Of a stretch of 64,000 nucleotides of DNA, positions 22,000 to 33,360 are shown in pieces (positions within the stretch are counted from its first letter, which is position 1; each line of letters begins with the position of its first letter). Source of the stretch: Ctenosaura bakeri (Eukaryota; Chordata; Lepidosauria; Squamata; Iguanidae). The stretch lies in assembly GCA_948474755.1 (NCBI GenBank), contig CAOLHI010001008.1, positions 186,001 through 250,000 on the forward strand. Direction: 5' to 3'. The notes under the pieces were generated by a model, which saw only the letters and a list, made by a program, of their open reading frames with translations, had not been told where the DNA came from and searched no databases. Both the position numbers and the translations under genes were made by a program.

Positions 22000-23689
22000 G
22001 CAATTTCTTTCATGCAGGTAGTAAGTTTGTAGTTTGTCAGGTTTGCTCATATGTACTAAATTTGTTAAAATTGCAATGTCCATTAGTTACATGCAAATAA
22101 AATTTGATTTCATTTGACACATGAAATGGAAAATCCTATAAGTTCTTTTTCCCCTCACTGGCAGCAAAAGAGCAACAATTACTGACTGGAAACATATTGG
22201 TAGCATTCACACATGCAGCTCTGGCTTATGTGCATATATATTCATATCTGGGAAAGCACATCATTTCCTTTGCTTTTACATCTGAGACCAACTGCTTCTT
22301 CTTCTCCTGGTTCACTTCCCCTTTCCCTACTTGTACACAGTAGAAGAAGTGACAGCTACCAAAATGGGACAAGGGTGTAGAACTGTGTGGACAACCCACT
22401 TAATCTGGGATTTCAGCCACTATCTTTCACAACTTTCATGACTGTCAAAATCTCTTGCCTGAGGTGGCCACCACATTCTGCTTAATGTCAGGACTTACCC
22501 TCTCCTTATCTAAGAAAGCTGAGAAACTGAAGGTGCTGTGAGCCACTGAAGCAATGCTTACACTCTACTCCAGAAGATCCAATAAAAGTTTATAATTAGT
22601 CAAATTAACTATAACAGGATATAGACTTCTCATGTTTTGTTGGAATCAGGGTCAAATTAAAAAAAAACTATGCAGGCAACCTTCTTGGTATCATTACAGT
22701 AAGAATCCATATTCCCCTGATATACTTCTTCCGTAAAAATATGTCTTTTTTGGTAGATGTTCCCATATTCATGTTACCTGCTCTTTTCTACCATATCATA
22801 TGGCCCTACGGCTTTCATCAAAGGATATCAAAAACAGCTTTTCACAGTTGGGGAGGGGAGAGTTGTGTGTGTGTGCATGTGTGTGTGTGTTTTAAAAAAT
22901 CCCATATATCTTATCATTTAAACCACACTTTTTAAAAGCCTCAAGCAAGTGAAACATTACAAAGAGTTCAGAAGCCACTCAAACCAGTTCTCTGCTTCAA
23001 TGTGACTTGTTCTGTATCAGATATACCACTTCGGGAGATCTGTGTGAAGAGGAAATAAATGAGGGAGACATGGGAAAAAATGCTTCTTACATAGTTCAGA
23101 CCTTCCTTTAGCAAGATAGAAGTCTGCAGTGGTATTATGCTAGTCCAAGTGGAGTTGAACAGAATCCAATTAACTTCAAAAGGCAAAAGGCATGGATAAC
23201 TCTACTGTCACAGTGACCTTGGTAGAGTAGAGGTCTTTATATGCATATCACTTCCACAGCGAGGAGAACAGAAATTAAAAATACATGGAGAGATTTTCTG
23301 GTAATATTTGACATTTGAATCATTGCTTTCTGAGGCCTGGAGCTAGAATTTCTGCTCAAATTTCTATTTCTTTCTTCTTAAATAGAAGCAGGACTTCTTG
23401 GCAAGTGATAAATTATTCCTTATGCTTAATATTTGGATGTACAATTCAATAAGTTGATCAATGGCTCTAAACACTTTCTCTTGTAATGCTAACAGTGCAA
23501 TTCTGTTCATGTCATCTTGGAAGCAAATCCAGTTTAGCTACATGTGCCTTATACATACATTGGAATTCTGAAGAGCCGTTCCTCACTGCTCAGATTGCCA
23601 AAATAGCCAAAATTGGAAGCCTTCAGGAAGTGTGATTCTCCTTCATATGAATGCACAGACACTCCTGCACAGTTCTTTTTAAAGTCAGA
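21998..23689. other. Unrecognised non-coding DNA
   Basis: No gene or clear mobile element. A (GT)n microsatellite with one CA interruption occupies 22861-22891. Confidence 0.4.
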
Positions 23690-23790
23690 GCTGGGAATCA
23701 CAAGTCTATAGGACTGCAACTCCTAGAACTTCTCACCATTTACTATGCTGACCAGAGCTCTTGGCAGTTGCAATCCAACAACTGATGGAG
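23690..23790. mobile_element. Foldback MITE of the 'ACTGCAACTCC' type
   Basis: GGACTGCAACTCCTAGAACT pairs with AGCTCTTGGCAGTTGCAATC across a short centre (CATTTACTATGCTGACC). This matches a short inverted-repeat element common in squamate genomes. Similar copies lie at 56755-56865 and 58410-58525. Ends are eroded and no target duplication is clear. Confidence 0.6.
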
Positions 23791-23823
23791 GGTCTTATGG
23801 TTCTTATCCTTTTTAATAAAAAA

Positions 23824-23856
23824 GAAAAGGGAGGGAGGGAGGGAGGGAGGGGAAGA
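23824..23856. repeat. (GGGA)n purine microsatellite
   Basis: GGGAGGGAGGGAGGGAGGGG-type run within purine-rich sequence. The Gly/Arg/Glu-rich ORF over it is an artefact. Confidence 0.9.
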
Positions 23857-25009
23857 GGTGGAAAAGAAGAGCAATTTAGAGGTAACTCATCATTTCAGCA
23901 GCTGAGGATAGAGTGGAAGGATCACCAGTCTAGCAATGAGGAGGAAGGTTTGGATGAAACCTCACTAGCAAAAACAGGAAACAAAGTTGGAGTTGGTTTC
24001 AGTATGGTTCATCCCTTTCATCTTTGATTCCCCCCATGCTCAAAGCCACCACCCAAAAAAGTTATGAAAAGGATACAATCAATACATCAATACAAAATCA
24101 ACATTCCAACATCTGTTCAACATCTGCACTGTGAACACCTCCAGACAAACAGTCTTCACATTGACTGGCCTTTTCCAACATTTGCAGAGACTCAGAGCTC
24201 CATGGGAAGAAGACATGCTGTTGATAGTTCTGTTCCTGTCTTTGCAGCCAGCAAAGGGGAGCTTCTAATCAGAAGCCTGGGGTATAAAGTTGAGCATTAT
24301 AGGGACACAGACTCTGATTAACCATTGACCTTCTGTGATTCAGGAAGAAAAAAAAAACACAGAGACATTTTGCTCCCCACTGCAAGATGGTAAGAATTTG
24401 GGGTGATTATCCTTAAAACATATGTGCAGATAGTTTGTATAGGTATTTGGGGAGGCATAATTAGGAAAATGCAATAGTTATTGCCTTCTTGGCAACAGAA
24501 AATGCATTAAATTGGAGATGTTCACACACACCAAATCTTAAAGCCATCCTTCAGAAGAATTCCAACATTTACATAATAAGGAAGCAGCACATACTCACTG
24601 TATAGGAATCAAGATGTTGAGAAAATTGTATTTATAAAGTGTGAAAATTACAATATACTTAGGTATATGCATGTGTCTGTCTGTCTGTCTGTCTGTCTGC
24701 TTGCTTGCTTACTTACCTATCTATGGCACAAAATTTAGATAGCAGTAGGTTTTTAAAATATGTAAATTATGTAACATGTATATGAAACACACATATAATA
24801 TGTATATTTAAAAAAATCTTTGGCATCCCTACTTTATGTTAGATCTGAGACCTCTTCAAGCAGTTGTAGAATGCTTGCAATGTAGGCTTGTCATGCTAAG
24901 ATGGGCATTTTTTTAAAAAAATGGTTGACATTTTGTATTACAATTACAGATTTGTAACCTAGAGTTATGGATCTGTAACTGCTTCCTATTCAGTAAAATA
25001 GCAAAGTCA
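23857..25009. other. Unrecognised DNA with (GTCT)n at 24674-24712
   Basis: No gene recognised. The only structure is the tetranucleotide run GTCTGTCTGTCTGTCTG continuing as CTTGCTTGCTTA. Confidence 0.4.
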
Positions 25010-25350
25010 TAATCACAGAACTATTCTCAGCATCATAAATGCCTCCCAAAGCCCACCTTAACAGCTGGCAGCTGCATTGACCAAAAGAGGTCTGTTCAGC
25101 TGCCCAAAAGTAGAGCAAGAAGGAGATCAGTCCAGCCTCCCATTGAAGGGAGTTCCAGAAAGTGGGAGCAGCTACTGAGAAGGGCCTGTCCTCTGTCCTC
25201 ATCAGGCCCCTCTCACAATGCCTCATCACCGCCTCACTCACTAGTGGAAGAGGTCTCAAAATGCCATTCTCCTTGCTCCTGGATTGGCAGCTGAACATGT
25301 CTCCTTTAGTCAATGCAGCTGCTGGTGGAGTGGGGGAAGAATCAGGAAAC
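25010..25350 (-). mobile_element. L2-like LINE, C-terminal/3' fragment
   Basis: The minus-strand frame contains EDRPFSVAAPTFWNSL, matching the ORF2 C-terminal block RPFSVTVPRLWNSLP seen at 62446-62612. The nucleotide words GGGAGTTCCAGAAAGTGGG and ACTGAGAAGGGCC are shared with 31450-31500 and 62510-62560. It is truncated on both sides. Confidence 0.7.
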
Positions 25351-25364
25351 ATAGTAGTTATGTA

Positions 25365-25510
25365 AAGTCGAAGGCTTTCATGGCTGGAATCCATAGGTTG
25401 TTTTGGGTTGAGGGTATCTGAAGATGCCAGCCACGGATGCAGGTGAAACGTCAGGAGAAAATACTAATAGAACATGGCCTCAAAACCCGGAAAACCCACA
25501 ACAACCTATT
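25365..25510. mobile_element. Fragment of a dispersed squamate repeat, possibly Penelope-like end
   Basis: TCGAAGGCTTTCATGGCTGG is followed by GAAGATGCCAGCCACGGATG, GGTGAAACGTCAGGAG and CATGGCCTCAAAACCCGG. These words belong to a very common squamate repeat that I associate, without certainty, with Penelope-like retroelements. The ends form a small inverted repeat (TAGGTTGTT at 25397-25405 and AACAACCTA at 25500-25508). Confidence 0.4.
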
Positions 25511-27104
25511 AGTAGTTATACATTTTTGAAAATAACAATAAGAGCATCAACTTAACCTCCTTGCACCACAGCAACTATTTCGCACCTTCTATAGTGCTCC
25601 AAGTCTAGTATCATTATAGGGAAACATCAGGGATGACAAAATAAACAAAATGGTGGAGAATATTTGGAGAAAATAGGTAAAGTGCTGGATGGGTGATGAG
25701 GAAAAAAATCATTAAAAGTTTCTTAGGAAAAAATATGTTTTCTGAGAAAGTTTGCCTCAGCTTTATATCAGACCTATTTAGAAGTAGGTCTTGGAAATAT
25801 AGTCCCTTAGGTTAATGTAAAAAAAAAAACAATAACAAAACAACAGTCTCATAGCATCCTTCCCACAAGACTCTCTATCACTGATTTTGGGGAGGCAGTA
25901 GGATAAGAAAGGGACTAGGGTTGCATTTGCAATTGGAAACATCATTAGAAGCATTCCCTGTTACTGCCAGAAGCAGTGATAAATGCATCCTGAATCCAAG
26001 CTATTGCTTTTAAGTGGTAAGGGAAATAAATCCAAGATTTCCATAGGGGCAGTGCTTAGATTAGACTTAATCTTTCAAAGGAAGAAAGAGCAACAAGAAT
26101 TTTCTGTGCCTTAAAATAAATGTATCCAAGGGAGCAAACCATGACCTGAGCATTCCCTACAGCCTAACTGTAGAATGCTGTTCTTTTAGATAATGGATCA
26201 ATGCAGCAAACTCTAAAACCCTCCTGGAGTAGGAGACGGAAATATCATCTCAAAGAGCTGTTCACTCCAAGGACTGCTGGTTTGTGTCTATTAGTGTGCT
26301 GTGAAATGTCATCATTTTTTTTTTTTGGTGAAATCTCATGAAAAACTCACTTCCTTTTCTCCACCAGTGGAAAGGTTTGTGTGTACAATAAGAGAGCTTT
26401 CAGATGGCATGTGTGCTGATTACCCTGTAGTATAATTTATACTTCTACTTATTTAATCAGTCTGGAGTCATAGCATTCACTGGCAGTTGCTAGATTGCTT
26501 TTTAAATTTAAACTGGGTGGAGAAGATTTTATGCATGCTCACTCCTCCTTCATAATATTTGGTGTGCATGTGTTAAATATCGCTCTATGTAAATTATTGT
26601 ATTCTCTGTTCATCTGCATACAAAGCCTTCCCTTCTCTCTGAAGACCCTCATTACATGGATCTTGGCACTCAAATGACTGATCTCCACTTTTAGATTTGG
26701 CTTATTTTAAATTAAGTGCAGTGGATGAGTACAGGCGCATATGACTGCATAATAACATGTTAAAACATAGTTTAGCATGGGGAGGGGGAAGCAAAAGTGG
26801 ACATAGTTTAGCATGAAAAACACAAGTACTTTGGCACAGATAGCAAATCCAGAGCCTACATGTCTAATAGGGAATGCATATAAACCACCATGTACCATTT
26901 TTTAATGAAAGCATGGAAGCTGAGTTATGGCTTACATATCTCTTTACTATGCACAGACAAGAAGCTATTTTGAATTAGGTGGATGAGCTTTTGGATCAGA
27001 GGGAATTGCTGACCAAGCACAGGGTAATGAGGCCAGGCACAGATGATTGGGTTGAACAAGGACCACTTTATTTAACTTAGAACCTAGCTAAATTGCATTG
27101 AATT
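25511..27104. other. Unrecognised non-coding DNA
   Basis: No gene or mobile element boundary recognised. Confidence 0.4.
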
Positions 27105-27195
27105 TGTAAAGGAGCAAGAGCAGGGAGGGAATAAATCATCAGGAGAAGATGATGTACCAATAGAATTGCTTCAACCTACGGAGGAAGAATCTACT

Positions 27196-27402
27196 CTGTT
27201 GTTAATGTGCCTTCAAGTTATTTCTGATTCATAGTGACTATAAGGCAAGCCTATCATGGGGTTTTCTTGACAGAATTTGTTCAGAAGGGGGTTTGGCTTG
27301 CCCAAATTCACCCAGTGGATTTCCATGAGCAAGTAGGGATTCAAACAATGGTCTTCTGGTGTCTTAATCCAACACATAACCACCACACAGCACTGGCTTT
27401 CT
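27196..27402 (-). mobile_element. Sauria-type SINE nested in BovB
   Basis: Minus-orientation copy: TGTTGTTAATGTGCCTTCAA tail at the left, then ATAGTGACTATAAGGCAAGC, CTATCATGGGGTTTTCTTG, CACCCAGTGGATTTCC, and the tRNA-like head TTAATCCAACACATAACCAC at the right. It separates two colinear BovB coding segments, so it inserted after the BovB copy. Confidence 0.88.
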
Positions 27403-27780
27403 TTTCTAGTTCTAACTGAAATCTTTCAACAAACATGAAAAATGAAACAGTCACCCAGCAATTGAAAATGTTCAGTGTATATTCCAATACCCAAGTATAG
27501 TATTGGAATATAGTTATAGTAACCACTGGATGATTGCATTAATTTCCCATACAAGCAGAGTGATGTTCAAAATTCTACAGGAGAGATTTTTACCATATAT
27601 GGAGCAAGAAATGCCAGACATCCAATCTGGGTCTGGGAAAGCAAGATGCACCAGAGATCATATTGCAAAAATATGATGGATAGTGGAGTGCACCAAACAA
27701 TTCCAAAATAAAATCAGTCTGTGTTTTATAGATTATAGCAAAGCCTTTGATTGTGTAGATCATGAAAATACTATGGATCA

Positions 27781-28059
27781 CTCTTAATGAAATGGGTGTT
27801 ACACAACATTTGATTGTGCAGCCCAAATGGTAACCATTCTGTTTCTCTGTCCTCTTGTCCTATATGTGTATACAGGTTATACATCAGGACAATCAAATGT
27901 TGTGTAACACCCATTTCATTAAGAGTTAAACAGTTAAACAGATAGAGTGACAAAATGCAGCCCAAATGGTAACCATTCTGTTTCTCTGTATTCTGTCCTC
28001 TTGTCCTATATGTGTATGCAGGTTATACATCAGGATTTTGTCACTCTATCTGTTTAACT
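27781..28059. repeat. Complex duplication-inversion inside BovB
   Basis: Three segments occur in the order A B' A' C' B' C. A is 27781-27817 and its exact 37-bp reverse complement is 27889-27925. C' is 27932-27956 and its exact 25-bp reverse complement is 28035-28059. B' occurs twice in direct orientation, 27818-27889 and 27957-28035, differing by a 7-bp indel and one substitution. The minus strand of B' reads NLYTHIGQEDRETEWLPFG, the BovB protein order between A (NEMGVTQHLIVL) and C (ILSLYLFN). The original order was therefore A B C on the plus strand. Confidence 0.93.
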
Positions 28060-28896
28060 GGTACACTGATTATAGCATATGTAACACAGAAATACACTCA
28101 GAGGAAGGAGATGTGAAAATTGGAAGAAGGGACATCAACAATTTAAGATATGCAGATGACACCATACTACTAGTGGAAAACAGCAAAGACTTGGAACCAT
28201 TACTCAAGAAAGTCAAAGAAGAAAGTGCAAGGGTGGGTTTACAGATGAATATTAGAAAACAAAAATAATGATCACAGATTATTTACATCACTTTGAAGTA
28301 GACATTGAAATAGTTCAAGATTTCCATACCTTTTCTCAGTCATTAATCAGAAAGGAGACTGCAGCCAAGAAATCAGAAGACTAGAACTTGGAAGGGCACC
28401 TATGAAGGAACTAGATAAGATCCTGAATTGTAAAGATATGTAATTTAATATTAAACTTAGGATTGTCTGTACCATTGTGTTTCCAAGGTCTGTGTGTGGC
28501 TGTGAAATCTGGACAGTGAAGAAAGCTGATAGGAAGAAAATAAACTCGTTTGAAATGTGGTACTGGAGAAGAGTTCTACAAATAACATGGATTGCTAAAA
28601 CAAGCAAACAAACACAAATAAGTGAGTTCTGGAGCAAATCAAACCTAAGCTCTCCCTAGAAGCCAAAAATGACAAAATGAGACTGTCATAGTTCAGACAT
28701 ATCACAAGAAGACATGACTCCCTAGAAAAGACAATAATGGTGAGCCAGAAGGCAATAGGAAAAGAGAAAGAATGCATTACAGATGGATAGACTCAATCAA
28801 GGAAGTCATTGGCCTGAGCCTGGAGGGTTGTTGACGATAAGGTGGAGGTCTCTAGCTCGTCAAGTTGCCATAAGTCACAGTCAACTTGATAGCAGA

Positions 28897-29037
28897 GAAG
28901 AAGAAGAAAGAAGAAAGAGGAGGAGGAGGAGGAGGAGGAGGAGGAGGAGGAGGAGGAGAAGAAGAAGAAGAAGAAGAAGAAGAAGAAGAGGAGGAGGAGG
29001 AGGAAGAGGAGGAGGAGGAGGAGGAGGAGGAAGAAGA
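28897..29037. repeat. (GGA)n/(GAA)n polypurine tract
   Basis: About 140 bp of almost pure purine on the plus strand, alternating GGA and GAA blocks, grown from the end of the BovB copy. The poly-Glu, poly-Arg and poly-Ser open frames that overlap it on both strands are translation artefacts of the repeat. Confidence 0.97.
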
Positions 29038-29167
29038 GTCTCTCTTTATGAGGCCATTAGAACTCCAAAATGTTCTGAAGAGGATCTTGTGTCTGTTCCA
29101 CCACCTTCTCAAACTGATTTGTTGGGAAAAAGGGAGAGGTGTTTTTGATGGCTGCTCCCAGACTTTG

Positions 29168-29330
29168 GAAATCATAGCAACATAGAGTTGGAAGAGACAA
29201 CAAGGGCCATCTGGCCCAACCCCCTGCCATGCAGAAATACACAATCAAAGTTCTTCCTACTGTTTGCCATCCATCCTCTTGTTTAAAAATCTCCAAGGAA
29301 GGAAACTCCACCATGTTCTGAGGCACCAGA
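29168..29330 (-). mobile_element. CR1 LINE 3' end
   Basis: AACATAGAGTTGGAAGAGAC, then GGCCATCTGGCCCAACCCCC and CTCCAAGGAAGGAAACTCC match the last ~160 bp of CR1 on the minus strand. The terminal microsatellite is eroded. Confidence 0.88.
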
Positions 29331-30633
29331 AAAAGAGAGGAATTACCTCCATAGGGGAGCAAGGATGGTCCCTTCCTTGTTCTTCTTCCCCTGGCAATTC
29401 AAAACATTCATATAAAAACAGGTGTTTAGAAATGCAATGGGATGGTCTTGTGACAGTGTGTTTTCCTGTTTTATGGTTGTATATAGTATTTTAAGCAAGT
29501 ATCTTTGAGTTCCATTACTGGGGAAAAGGCAGGATATAAATGTATACAGTAAGAGGAAGAATAAGGAGTTGTAGTTATAGAAAAACAGCTGTGGTTTCTC
29601 ATACCATATCTGGAGTCAATGATGGGGGAAAATATCACTGAAACAAAGTTAAATCCTGCCCTCTACCTATCTTTTTAAAGGTTATGGTTTCTCCTCAGTT
29701 TCTTCAGCCTCTCAAACATAACAAACAGAAGTCAGCTCAGTTCTGTGGACCAGTGCTTGAAGGCATGAAGAATAACCACAGATATGAGCCAGTTGCTTCA
29801 GAAACTCCTCATCTTCACCATTCTCTTATATTCAAAATCTGCAAAATTCAGATGTGGAAGAATATAAAACAGACAGACAAGCTTGGTTTTATTTTTCCCC
29901 CATTCTGAGGCATCTAATTCAGAGGCGATAATCTAAGCTTCTTGAAAAAGACATCCCAGGATTTGTATTTTGTAATTGCAGGAGGCTGTAGTTGGTATAA
30001 AGCAGCCAAGGATAAGGAGAAAATTTTGTATTAGCATTTTTTTTCCTGCAAACATTGATCATGTTGAATAACATTTCAGTCACTACCAGTTGAATTAATA
30101 ATTTTCCACTTCTCATAAAGCACTTTGCCAAGCGTTATTTCATTCCAATGTATTCATAATAATAATATTAAAACTATTCTGCAACACTCTATAATGTGCA
30201 GCAAATCCTTATTACTTCCTTTGGTCTCCAATTCTAAAAACATTAATCATAGTTAATACAAAGCTCTCCAGTCAGGTTGGAAAATGTATTATTCCAGGTG
30301 AATTCTAGTATAATTTAGCTCTTTCGTCTTAAGTGTCTACAATACATTATTCCAGATAAATTCTAATATAATTTAGCTGCATGATCTTAAATTTCTAAGA
30401 TATATTATGAAAGTATTCTCTAGTGTCTATGGAAACATGTATGACATCAATGATTGCCAAATGAAGTTGTTAAAACCCTCCAAATGACCAATGAAACTTG
30501 GAGACTTTCATGAAAATTGGGTGTTGGATATTATAAATATTATTAAATTGTTCCATGCCATTTGCACACCTTTCAGCAGCATAAGTAACTATATATGCAT
30601 ATTCGTGATTTATTTCTTGGCATATTAGATTTG
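29331..30633. other. Mostly unrecognised; LINE-tail-like piece at 29476-29550
   Basis: 29476-29550 ends in AAAAGGCAGGATATAAATG, resembling an L2-like 3' tail in plus orientation. The rest shows no gene or repeat. A short duplicated phrase occurs near 30300 and 30370: GTGAATTCTAGTATAATTTA against TAAATTCTAATATAATTTA, each followed by GCT. Confidence 0.4.
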
Positions 30634-30822
30634 CAAAAGGTAGCATGGTATAGTGATTTGAACATCAGACTACAAAGCTGGAGACCATGGTTTGATTCAC
30701 AGCTCAGCCAACTAGTTGACCTTGGGCACATCACACACTCTAAGTCCCAGAAATACTTGTGGTAAGTTTTCTTTAGGGTCATCATAAATTGGAAACAAAA
30801 TGAAGCCACACAACAACAACAT
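30634..30822 (+). mobile_element. Sauria-type SINE
   Basis: Head GGTATAGTGATTTGAACATC, B-box-like GGTTTGATTCACAGCTCAG, body TTGACCTTGGGCACATCACA, tail CATAAATTGGAAACAAAATG ending CACACAACAACAAC. Diverged but complete in outline. Confidence 0.88.
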
Positions 30823-31148
30823 GGCAGATTCAGAAAGCCTTTGCTGTAAACAGTGGGACAGCACTCATCAGATTTCTTATAAATTAGAACTTCCCAATCT
30901 TTGCATTAATGTCTTGCATGAAGTATGTGACATTATAATATTACTTGATAGCCCCATCCTCCCCACAGCTATTACTTTAATATTTCACCTTCCAAAGAAC
31001 AAAGCATGAAACCATTTAGCTTAGGGATATCAGTGAGTTGAAGGGCTCTTTTGAAGTTACTTTGCTTTCTTTCATTTTTTAAAGGGGTTAGAAATCAATT
31101 CTAGCTTCTCTTCTTCACTAGCAATCATGTAAAAATGACAAACCACCA
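30823..31148. other. Unrecognised non-coding DNA
   Basis: No gene or repeat recognised. Confidence 0.35.
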
Positions 31149-31579
31149 TCTTTATTTATTTTATATCCCATCTTTTTCCTTATATAGGAACCAAGGCAGT
31201 CTCGTACATTGAAAAAAAGCAAGATCTAGTTAAAGCATAATGTACACAAAAGTTTAAAAAGGAATTAAAGATCACTACAATTAAAAACAATATAAGCACA
31301 AACAATATAAAATTGCTCGTGATAAGAAAAACTAATAAATCCACAACTCCATCTCAATTTGTTTCTGTTACATTGATTTTCAAGCAAAGGACTAAGTAAA
31401 AAGGTCTTAACCTGAAAGTGAAAGACAATGAGAGAGAGGACAAACTAAATCTCCTAGAGAAGGAAATTGCACACTCTGGGAGCAGACACTGAGAAAAGTC
31501 TCCCCCAAGTCCTTACTAAACATCCCTGTGATGGTGGTAGAATTGAGAGAAAGCCTTTCCCTGAGGATCTTAACACTCA
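31149..31579 (-). mobile_element. L2-like LINE 3' region, minus orientation, interrupted by a GGCC element
   Basis: TTTATTTATTTTATATCCCATC at the left is the microsatellite end. AAAGGTCTTAACCTGAAAG, ACTCTGGGAGCAGACACTG and CTGAGGATCTTAACACTCA follow the same order as the L2-like 3' regions at 25010 and 62223. The sequence appears to resume after the inserted element at 32002 (GTCAGGCTCTACACTTTTC). Confidence 0.65.
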
Positions 31580-31998
31580 GGCCCTTTCTGCACCTTACCG
31601 CTTTCTGGCACTGGGGTGCAGGGATTGTGCAAGCAGCCCAGCCAGAGGCTGTCACATCCAGGGTCCTTTGGCTCCGCAAGAGCTGCCTTCTCGCATGAAA
31701 ACCCTGCCTCTTCCTTCCACAGCATGGCCTGGGAGTTTCCCAGGCTGGGCTTGGGCAGGAAGCGTGACTGGTGCGGCTCCGGAGGCTCCGCACGCCAGGT
31801 AAGTGCACATGGGGCCCGGAAGCAATGTATGATCGCACACCATTTTCAGCTTCTAGCTGAAAATGAAAAGGTGTGCGATCGGCGCCTGCTCTACTCTGGA
31901 GCGTTGCATGATTCTGAGTGCATCATGCGGATCGTCCCTCACAATCACATGACACTCCAGGCCCTCTTTTGCATGGAAAATGCTGTATGAAAAGGGCC
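31580..31998 (+). mobile_element. Complete non-autonomous DNA transposon, GGCCCTTTCTGCAC-TIR family C-like
   Basis: It is flanked by TCA on both sides (31577-31579, 31999-32001). Ends are GGCCCTTTCTGCACC and ATGAAAAGGGCC. Around 31784-31798 lies CTCCGCACGCCAGGTAAG, matching the equivalent site in 12074-12679 and 40219-40658. A nested stem-loop spans 31831-31880: GATCGCACACC with GGTGTGCGATC, enclosing CATTTTCAGC/GCTGAAAATG. A further small stem GCATGATTCTGAGTGCATCATGC lies to its right. The ORFs across it on both strands have no recognisable homology. Confidence 0.88.
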
Positions 31999-32001
31999 TC
32001 A

Positions 32002-32832
32002 GTCAGGCTCTACACTTTTCAGAAGGTGAAGTAAATGGGACTTGCACAAGGACTATTCATATTAATTTCAGTTGCATTACTACTATGCCTAATATCATCA
32101 TATTCAGAGCTGGGAATCTTTGGCCTGTCAGATGGATTTGGATCTGGACTTCCACCAACATCACATAACATGAGGAAACCAATGAGTACAGTAAGAAACA
32201 GTAAAGACTGCAGTATAAAACATCCGGGGCTGGGGGTTCAGACTTACTTATTCCTCGTCAAATTCTGGGGCCAAATTTTTGACTGTGCTGAAAAGCAACC
32301 TACCGACTCATCTCAAATTTGCTGAACTCAAACATTTAACAAATGAGATTAAATAAAGCAAACATAATTAATTGAAGTTAACTTGTTAACTAAGCGAACT
32401 AATTTGTAAATTAATCTGACGCTAGAAGGTATAAGTGTATCACATGGCTATGTCTCTGTAGCCTCAAATGCTATTCCCCACCTTCCCCCGAATCACCTTA
32501 TAAACAGCATGGCCTCCTCCCTCCCTCCACAATGGTCATGTCTTGTAGGAGGATGGGTGCAGACATGTCCAGCTACAGGCATACCTTTAAAAATTCTCCC
32601 ATAAAGAAGCTCCTTTTTACCAAAATTTTGTACGCCCACAGCCGTTCCTGTTGCAACCTCATCCTGTGTCTAGATTGAGGTTTGTTTGTTTGTTTGTTCG
32701 TTTGTTTTTAAACAGCATCAGCATTGGGAGACTAGTGAAGAAGGTCTAGAGAAATACTCTGGGTTGCAGTATTGCGTCTGCAGTACACAGTGCAATAAAG
32801 CTTAAGGTGTGAAAGCACAGGATTTTACTGTA
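32002..32832. other. Unrecognised DNA, small (TTTG)n at 32680-32708
   Basis: After the probable continuation of the L2-like tail, no structure is seen other than the TTTG run. Confidence 0.35.
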
Positions 32833-32993
32833 GCCATTTCTGCATTACACTGTTATAGTGCTATTATTCCACTTCCAACCTCCTGTGGAATTCTGAGGTC
32901 TATAGTTTACTCAGGCCAAAGAGGTCTCTGACTGAGAATTCTAAAGGCCCCCTCTCCAAACTGCAAATCTCAGAAATCTCCCTCTTACCATGC
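32833..32993. mobile_element. MITE fragment, GGCCATTTC-TIR family, right end lost
   Basis: GCCATTTCTGCATTACACTG, TTATTCCACTTCCAACCTCC, GGAATTCTGAGGTCTATAG and the central CTCTGACTGAGAATTC follow the order of 4182-4383. It stops in the right arm at about 32993. Confidence 0.78.
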
Positions 32994-33268
32994 TGTAAAA
33001 AAGGACAATGCAATACATGATGTTTAATATCTTCCACTAGACAGGGACAAAGTCGCCATTCTGCAGGGACCTTATTAAATCTGCCTTCAAGGTATGCAGA
33101 TGGTGTACTTTGGAAACATAAACTTATAAATGCCTTCCGTGGGGGGAGGTATGTTGAGTAAGGTCAAAATATAGTGAGAGATACGTAAAATGAAGGTACC
33201 ACCTGGATAATTTTGAATGCTGGAGCAAACAATTACCATCCTTAGCAAACAGCCAATCATGAATCAAT

Positions 33269-33360
33269 CTCCTCTCCCTCCCTCCCTCCCTCTCTCTCTC
33301 TCTCTCTTATATATATATATATATGTACGTATATGTGTGTGTGTGTGTGTATGTGTGTGT
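33269..33360. repeat. Compound (CCCT)n-(TC)n-(TA)n-(GT)n microsatellite
   Basis: Four adjacent simple repeats in a row: CCTCCCTCC, then (TC)n, (TA)n and (GT)n with interruptions. Confidence 0.97.

Larger units (their letters stand above)
27105..28896 (+). mobile_element. BovB (RTE) LINE, decayed and internally rearranged
   Basis: Plus-strand translations give, in order: KSSGEDDVPIELLQ (about 27130), then after a nested SINE ISHTSRVMFKILQERFLPYM and FIDYSKAFDCVDHEN (reverse transcriptase box A region, about 27550-27770), a rearranged block, then INNLRYADDTILLVENSKDL (catalytic YADD, about 28135-28200), GLQMNIRKQK, CGCEIWTVKKADRKKINSFE and WYWRRVLQITW, and the 3' end with GGAGGTCTCTAGCTCG and GTCAACTTGATAGCA. 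This order matches BovB-type RTE elements. Stops, frameshifts and the rearrangement at 27781-28059 make it inactive. The 3' tail passes into a GAA/GGA expansion. Confidence 0.9.

Noticed and set aside
28783..29244. Long ORFs encoding poly-Arg, poly-Glu and poly-Ser on both strands
   Set aside because: They are translations of the GGA/GAA microsatellite in different frames, joined to BovB tail sequence.
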